Shown: positions 31,307 through 33,467 of the stretch, one piece after another | How positions within the stretch are numbered: the first letter of the stretch is position 1 | How the letters are laid out: every line of letters begins with the position of its first letter | IMG/VR virus record: IMGVR_UViG_3300030106_005376 | Location: 1-33,467 of that record | Reading direction: 5' to 3' (one strand) | Source of the DNA: a virus | Length of the DNA: 33,467 bases | The notes under the pieces: model-generated | Databases searched by the model: none | What the model saw: the letters and a program-made list of their open reading frames with translations, nothing else | What the model was told of the DNA's origin: nothing | Program-made: the position numbers and the translations under genes

Positions 31307-31809
31307 TGAGTGCAAATCGTCCTTTAAATATTCCTGGTAGAAGAAAAGTAATAACCAAGAATATGATATTGGAAGCTCAGAAACATACAAAGTCCAATAT
31401 GGCTGCGGCTAAATGGATGGGAGTGTGTTATACCACTTATAGGAAATGGGCTAAGTATTATAAAGTATTCGACCAACATTTGAATCAAACAGGTGTGGGT
31501 ATTCAAAAAGGTTGGGTAACCAGAACCACAAATGTTGAAGATATAATACTTGGTAAAAGAAAAGTTCCAAGAAAGTGGAGTCAATCAACAGTCAAAGAAG
31601 AATTGATTAAAAAAGGTTATTGGTTAGAAGAGTGTCATAATTGTGGCTATAATGAAAAAAACTTAGCTACAGGTAAGGTTTGTTTAGGGATAGATTTTAA
31701 AAATGGTGATAGTAAAGATTGGTTAAATGATAACATTAGATTATTGTGTGCAAATTGTTATTATTCATTTAATGGATACTTTCCAAGTGCAAAGAAGTTT
31801 TGTAAATGA
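31306..31809 (+). CDS. HNH-fold protein lacking catalytic histidines, with N-terminal helical DNA-binding-like region
   Basis: A 167-residue protein. Residues 15-60 (KNMILEAQKHTKSNMAAAKW, then MGVCYTTYRKWAKYYK) look like a helix-turn-helix DNA-binding region. Residues 106-160 have the zinc-finger layout of HNH endonucleases: C110 and C113 in ECHNCGYN, then LGIDFKNGD, then C148 and C151 in LLCANCYYSF. The HNH catalytic His in the D-H-I/x pair is Phe131, and the final His after the second CxxC is Tyr152. It therefore looks like a nuclease-derived DNA-binding protein without cleavage activity. It lies in an ordinary run of phage genes. Confidence 0.68.
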   Translation: MSANRPLNIPGRRKVITKNMILEAQKHTKSNMAAAKWMGVCYTTYRKWAKYYKVFDQHLNQTGVGIQKGWVTRTTNVEDIILGKRKVPRKWSQSTVKEELIKKGYWLEECHNCGYNEKNLATGKVCLGIDFKNGDSKDWLNDNIRLLCANCYYSFNGYFPSAKKFCK

Positions 31810-32087
31810 ATGGTAAGGGGGATAAGTGGAGAGGTGGTTGGTCCCATAAATACGCGAATAATCATAATAAAATATTTGGAGAAAAAATGATTGATTGTAA
31901 GGGTAGGATTTTAAAAGTAGGTGAAAAGGCTTGTATTCAAGAGGATATATCGACGGTTGATGGTATGTTATATAAAAACACAATTGTAAAAGTTGAAACT
32001 TATAAAAATGATAAAATACAAGTTCAAGATAGAAGTGGAAAACTTTGGTGGGTAGGTAGTAACCAAATAAGTGCAAGTTTTTTATAA
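31806..32087 (+). CDS. MNGKGDK-type phage protein with C-terminal SH3-like domain
   Basis: A 93-residue protein whose ATG overlaps the upstream stop. The N-terminus, MNGKGDKWRGGWSHKYANNH, is the hallmark of a short peptide family found in many phages. From residue 28 (MIDCKGRILKVGEKACIQED) a different domain of about 66 residues begins, rich in beta strands and resembling a small SH3-like barrel. The internal ATG at 31887 has its own GGAG at 31878-31881, so this domain could also be made alone. Function unknown. Confidence 0.62.
   Translation: MNGKGDKWRGGWSHKYANNHNKIFGEKMIDCKGRILKVGEKACIQEDISTVDGMLYKNTIVKVETYKNDKIQVQDRSGKLWWVGSNQISASFL
31878..31889 (+). promoter_or_regulatory. Internal ribosome binding site and start codon within the MNGKGDK gene
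   Basis: GGAG at 31878-31881 is followed 5 bp later by an in-frame ATG at 31887-31889. A second product from 31887 to 32087 of 66 residues would contain only the C-terminal domain. Confidence 0.45.
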
Positions 32088-32338
32088 TGGGATATGATAT
32101 GGAAATGGAAGAGTATCACGAAGAAAAAGAAGCTTTTGAAAAAGAGTTAGAAGAATTAAAAAAAGAAATAATGGAAGAAGCTAAAAAGGTTGTTGATAAC
32201 TATGTTGAAAACCCAAGTGATATATCAGGTAGCACAGTCAACATACATCAAAATAGTCCTTTTTTAGATTCAGATAAAGATGGAGAACCATTGTTTAGTG
32301 GTAGTCGTTGGACTAAAGTAATAAGGACCAAAACATAA
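32087..32338 (+). CDS. Small acidic coiled-coil protein
   Basis: An 83-residue protein coupled on both sides (TAATG). Residues 4-40 (EMEEYHEEKEAFEKELEELK and onward) form an acidic, heptad-patterned coiled coil. The remaining half is polar with SGSTVNIHQ and LFSGSRWTKVIRTK. No family recognised. Confidence 0.55.
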   Translation: MGYDMEMEEYHEEKEAFEKELEELKKEIMEEAKKVVDNYVENPSDISGSTVNIHQNSPFLDSDKDGEPLFSGSRWTKVIRTKT

Positions 32339-32748
32339 TGTTAATAAGAGAATTTATATCAGAAACAAATAAAAATAAAATGATTTCAGACTTATTGAAA
32401 TACTATAAAGTTGGTAGTGTTAGAGTTAAATTGAAATCAATGAAGAATCATGCACATTATGATGTAGATAGAGGAACATTAGAATTATCTACAAAATATA
32501 AGACGATTAAGAATAGTCAACTAAAAGAGTTTTTGATTACAATACTTCACGAAATATATCATGCTATGGACGCCAAGAAATATGGTTGGAAAAATTTCAA
32601 AGATATGTATGAAATGGAAATGAACTTACAAATATCCAAAGGTAAAGACGAGTACAAGAACAATAAGTATGAAATAAATGCTGAAAAGTTTGGACAAAAG
32701 AATTGGTCTAAATGGAAAAGAAGATTTAAAAAAGAGGGTTTAATATAA
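32338..32748 (+). CDS. HExxH metalloprotease-like protein (SprT-like context)
   Basis: A 136-residue protein. H71-E-I-Y-H75 in TILHEIYHAMDAKKYGW is a zincin HExxH motif, followed about 40 residues later by EINAEKFGQKNW with a possible third zinc ligand. The beta-strand-like HYDVDRGTLELSTKY before the motif matches the usual zincin layout. It ends in WKRRFKKEGLI, a basic C-terminus. It may be an SprT- or DUF-type phage zincin. No signal peptide, so it would act in the cytoplasm. It is translationally coupled to the next small gene. Confidence 0.68.
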   Translation: MLIREFISETNKNKMISDLLKYYKVGSVRVKLKSMKNHAHYDVDRGTLELSTKYKTIKNSQLKEFLITILHEIYHAMDAKKYGWKNFKDMYEMEMNLQISKGKDEYKNNKYEINAEKFGQKNWSKWKRRFKKEGLI

Positions 32749-32906
32749 TGTATGAATTATTGTTAAAAGATGAAGTTGTAGATAAAGCACCATTAGCTAA
32801 CTTAGAACAAGCTAAAATATTCTTTATGAAAAGAAAAATGATGTCAGAGGAACAATTTGATAATTTAGGTTATTCTGTTAGACAATACATACCAAAAAAA
32901 AGATAA
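32748..32906 (+). CDS. Small conserved phage protein (52 residues)
   Basis: The ATG at 32748 overlaps the upstream stop (TAATG) and the ORF runs to TAA at 32904-32906, ending four bases before the tRNA. The product begins MYELLLKDEVVDKAPLANLE and ends QYIPKKR. FFMKRKMMSEEQFDNLGYSV in the middle recalls short helical proteins in T4-like marine phages. The tight coupling and coding-like composition make it likely to be real. Confidence 0.6.
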   Translation: MYELLLKDEVVDKAPLANLEQAKIFFMKRKMMSEEQFDNLGYSVRQYIPKKR

Positions 32907-32909
32907 ATA

Positions 32910-32982
32910 GGGGATGTAGCTCAATTGGGAGAGCACTACACTTGCACTGTAACGGTTGGGGGTTCAAGTCCCTCCATCTCCA
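32910..32982 (+). tRNA. tRNA-Ala (anticodon TGC)
   Basis: The acceptor stem is GGGGATG (32910-32916) with CATCTCC (32975-32981), including the G3:U70 wobble that identifies alanine tRNA. The D stem is GCTC/GAGC, the anticodon loop is CTTGCAC with TGC at 32943-32945, and the T arm is GGGGG-TTCAAGT-CCCTC. The outermost pair of the anticodon stem is a C-A mismatch. The discriminator base is A and no CCA is encoded, so the 3' end must be added. A single tRNA next to phage genes is common in T4-like phages and often compensates for codon use. Confidence 0.93.
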
Positions 32983-32991
32983 CAATCCAAA

Positions 32992-33019
32992 TGTAACAAT
33001 CCTGTTACAAACTGTTACA
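32992..33019 (+). repeat. TGTAACA/TGTTACA inverted and direct repeats downstream of the tRNA
   Basis: TGTAACA at 32992-32998 and TGTTACA at 33003-33009 form a perfect 7-bp inverted repeat with a 4-base spacer. A second TGTTACA lies at 33013-33019, 10 bp on, about one helix turn. TTACAA and TTGTAA just beyond form another short inverted repeat. The gap contains no gene. It could be an operator or a weak hairpin; it has no U-tract, so it is not a clear terminator. Confidence 0.5.
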
Positions 33020-33056
33020 ATTAAAATGTTGTAATCTAGCCATATATTCCTTAATT

Positions 33057-33062
33057 TATAAT
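33057..33062 (+). promoter_or_regulatory. Possible -10 element upstream of the last complete gene
   Basis: TATAAT at 33057-33062 is a perfect -10 hexamer 38 bases before the ATG at 33100. No -35 lies at the usual distance; TTGTAA at 33029-33034 is 22 bp away. The TGTTACA repeats lie just upstream, where an activator or repressor could bind. Confidence 0.35.
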
Positions 33063-33099
33063 AGTGATTGAGATTAAAAATATTAAAAAAGGAGAAAAT

Positions 33100-33426
33100 A
33101 TGGTTTTAATGAATGGTTTAGATTATATAGAATTAGATAGTGTTGGTTCAACATTAACAAAAGATTTATTAGTGTTCCCAACTGATTGTAGTGAGACACC
33201 TGAAACAGCGAGTGAAGCTGAAGCAATAATGGGTGTTCACATTTATGATTTAGATAATGGATGGTATAATAGTTTAAGTTCAGATGATTTAAAAGATTTT
33301 CTTGAATTTATAGAACTTAATATCGGAACTAAATTAGTAAAGTCTGTGTTTGATATGTGGAAAACTCAAATATGGGGTTCTTGGGAAGAGGCTAATAATT
33401 GTTATATGAATTTGGAGGTTGCATAA
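33100..33426 (+). CDS. Hypothetical protein downstream of the tRNA
   Basis: I choose ATG at 33100 because AAAGGAG lies just before it; an upstream GTG at 33064 has no such site. The 108-residue product begins MVLMNGLDYIELDSVGSTLT and is acidic, with Thr/Ser/Glu-rich SETPETASEAEAIMG and a helical second half (DLKDFLEFIELNIGTKLVKS). No motif or membrane segment. Function unknown. The stop overlaps the next ATG. Confidence 0.58.
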   Translation: MVLMNGLDYIELDSVGSTLTKDLLVFPTDCSETPETASEAEAIMGVHIYDLDNGWYNSLSSDDLKDFLEFIELNIGTKLVKSVFDMWKTQIWGSWEEANNCYMNLEVA

Positions 33427-33467
33427 TGAATTGTGATAAATGTAATAAACCAAACCCACCTGTAAAT
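33426..33467 (+). CDS. Start of a further gene, cut by the window edge
   Basis: ATG at 33426 overlaps the previous TAA. The visible 14 residues, MNCDKCNKPNPPVN, include a CxxC that may begin a zinc ribbon. The rest is outside the window. Confidence 0.5.
   Translation, partial: MNCDKCNKPNPPVN

Noticed and set aside
31765-32076. 103-residue ORF on the - strand rich in Tyr/Phe/His
   Set aside because: It covers two well-supported + strand genes, has a strongly biased composition and lacks a start context.
1-33467. Integrase, transposase or attachment sites that would mark a mobile island or prophage
   Set aside because: No such gene or direct repeat pair was found on either strand; the layout is that of a lytic phage genome.

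Overview
The window reads as part of the genome of a strictly lytic-style, T4-like marine myovirus. The reasons are: about 50 genes, all on the + strand; very AT-rich DNA; start/stop overlaps of the ATGA or TAATG type at most junctions; the C-terminus of a T4 gp44-like clamp-loader ATPase at the left edge followed by a gp62-like partner; several small proteins of the kind found in T4-like marine phages; and one tRNA. There is no integrase, transposase or CRISPR array. Frequent GGAG-type ribosome binding sites argue for a host that uses Shine-Dalgarno initiation. The host itself cannot be named from this sequence.

Left region (1-4312): replication and nucleotide/DNA metabolism. It holds gp44 (partial), two small ORFs, gp62, an Nmad1/DUF1599 nucleotide-modification-associated protein, a small helical protein, a Mom-like GNAT DNA-modification protein, a Cas4/RecB-like Fe-S nuclease, a cupin, a SLOG/DUF2493 nucleotide-binding protein and a small RHH-like protein.

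Central region (4331-30138, about 26 kb): a large sugar-activation and glycosylation cluster. I count about ten glycosyltransferase candidates of GT-A and GT-B fold, five extended SDR sugar epimerases/dehydratases, an RmlC-like 3,5-epimerase, a UDP-glucose-dehydrogenase-like protein without the C-terminal domain, a DegT/StrS aminotransferase and two Fe(II)/2OG oxygenases. It also has a minimal split ThDP E1-alpha/E1-beta pair, a Gfo/Idh/MocA-DAO fusion, a kinase-like/nucleotidyltransferase-like fusion, and an NDP-heptose-type module (HldE-N kinase, HAD phosphatase, cupin, HldE-C nucleotidyltransferase). Together these could make several unusual activated sugars (deoxy, amino, uronic, heptose, and possibly branched or hydroxylated) and transfer them. 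Targets could be the host envelope, the virion or phage DNA; the sequence does not decide. Large LPS-type clusters are known from some cyanomyoviruses such as P-SSM2, so a cluster of this kind has precedent, but several enzymes here are unusual.

Right region (30139-33467): a sigma70-like promoter drives a small predicted lipoprotein and then a run of small phage proteins. These include an HNH-fold protein lacking catalytic histidines, an MNGKGDK-type protein with an internal start, and an HExxH metalloprotease-like protein. Then come a tRNA-Ala(TGC), a short non-coding stretch with TGTTACA repeats, and two further ORFs, the last cut by the window edge.

Regulation: the only non-coding gaps are near 4067-4117, 9984-10041, 15631-15665, 30139-30204 and 32983-33099. 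The first four contain related AT-rich promoter-like sequences, so the sugar cluster is probably read as a few long operons with tight translational coupling.
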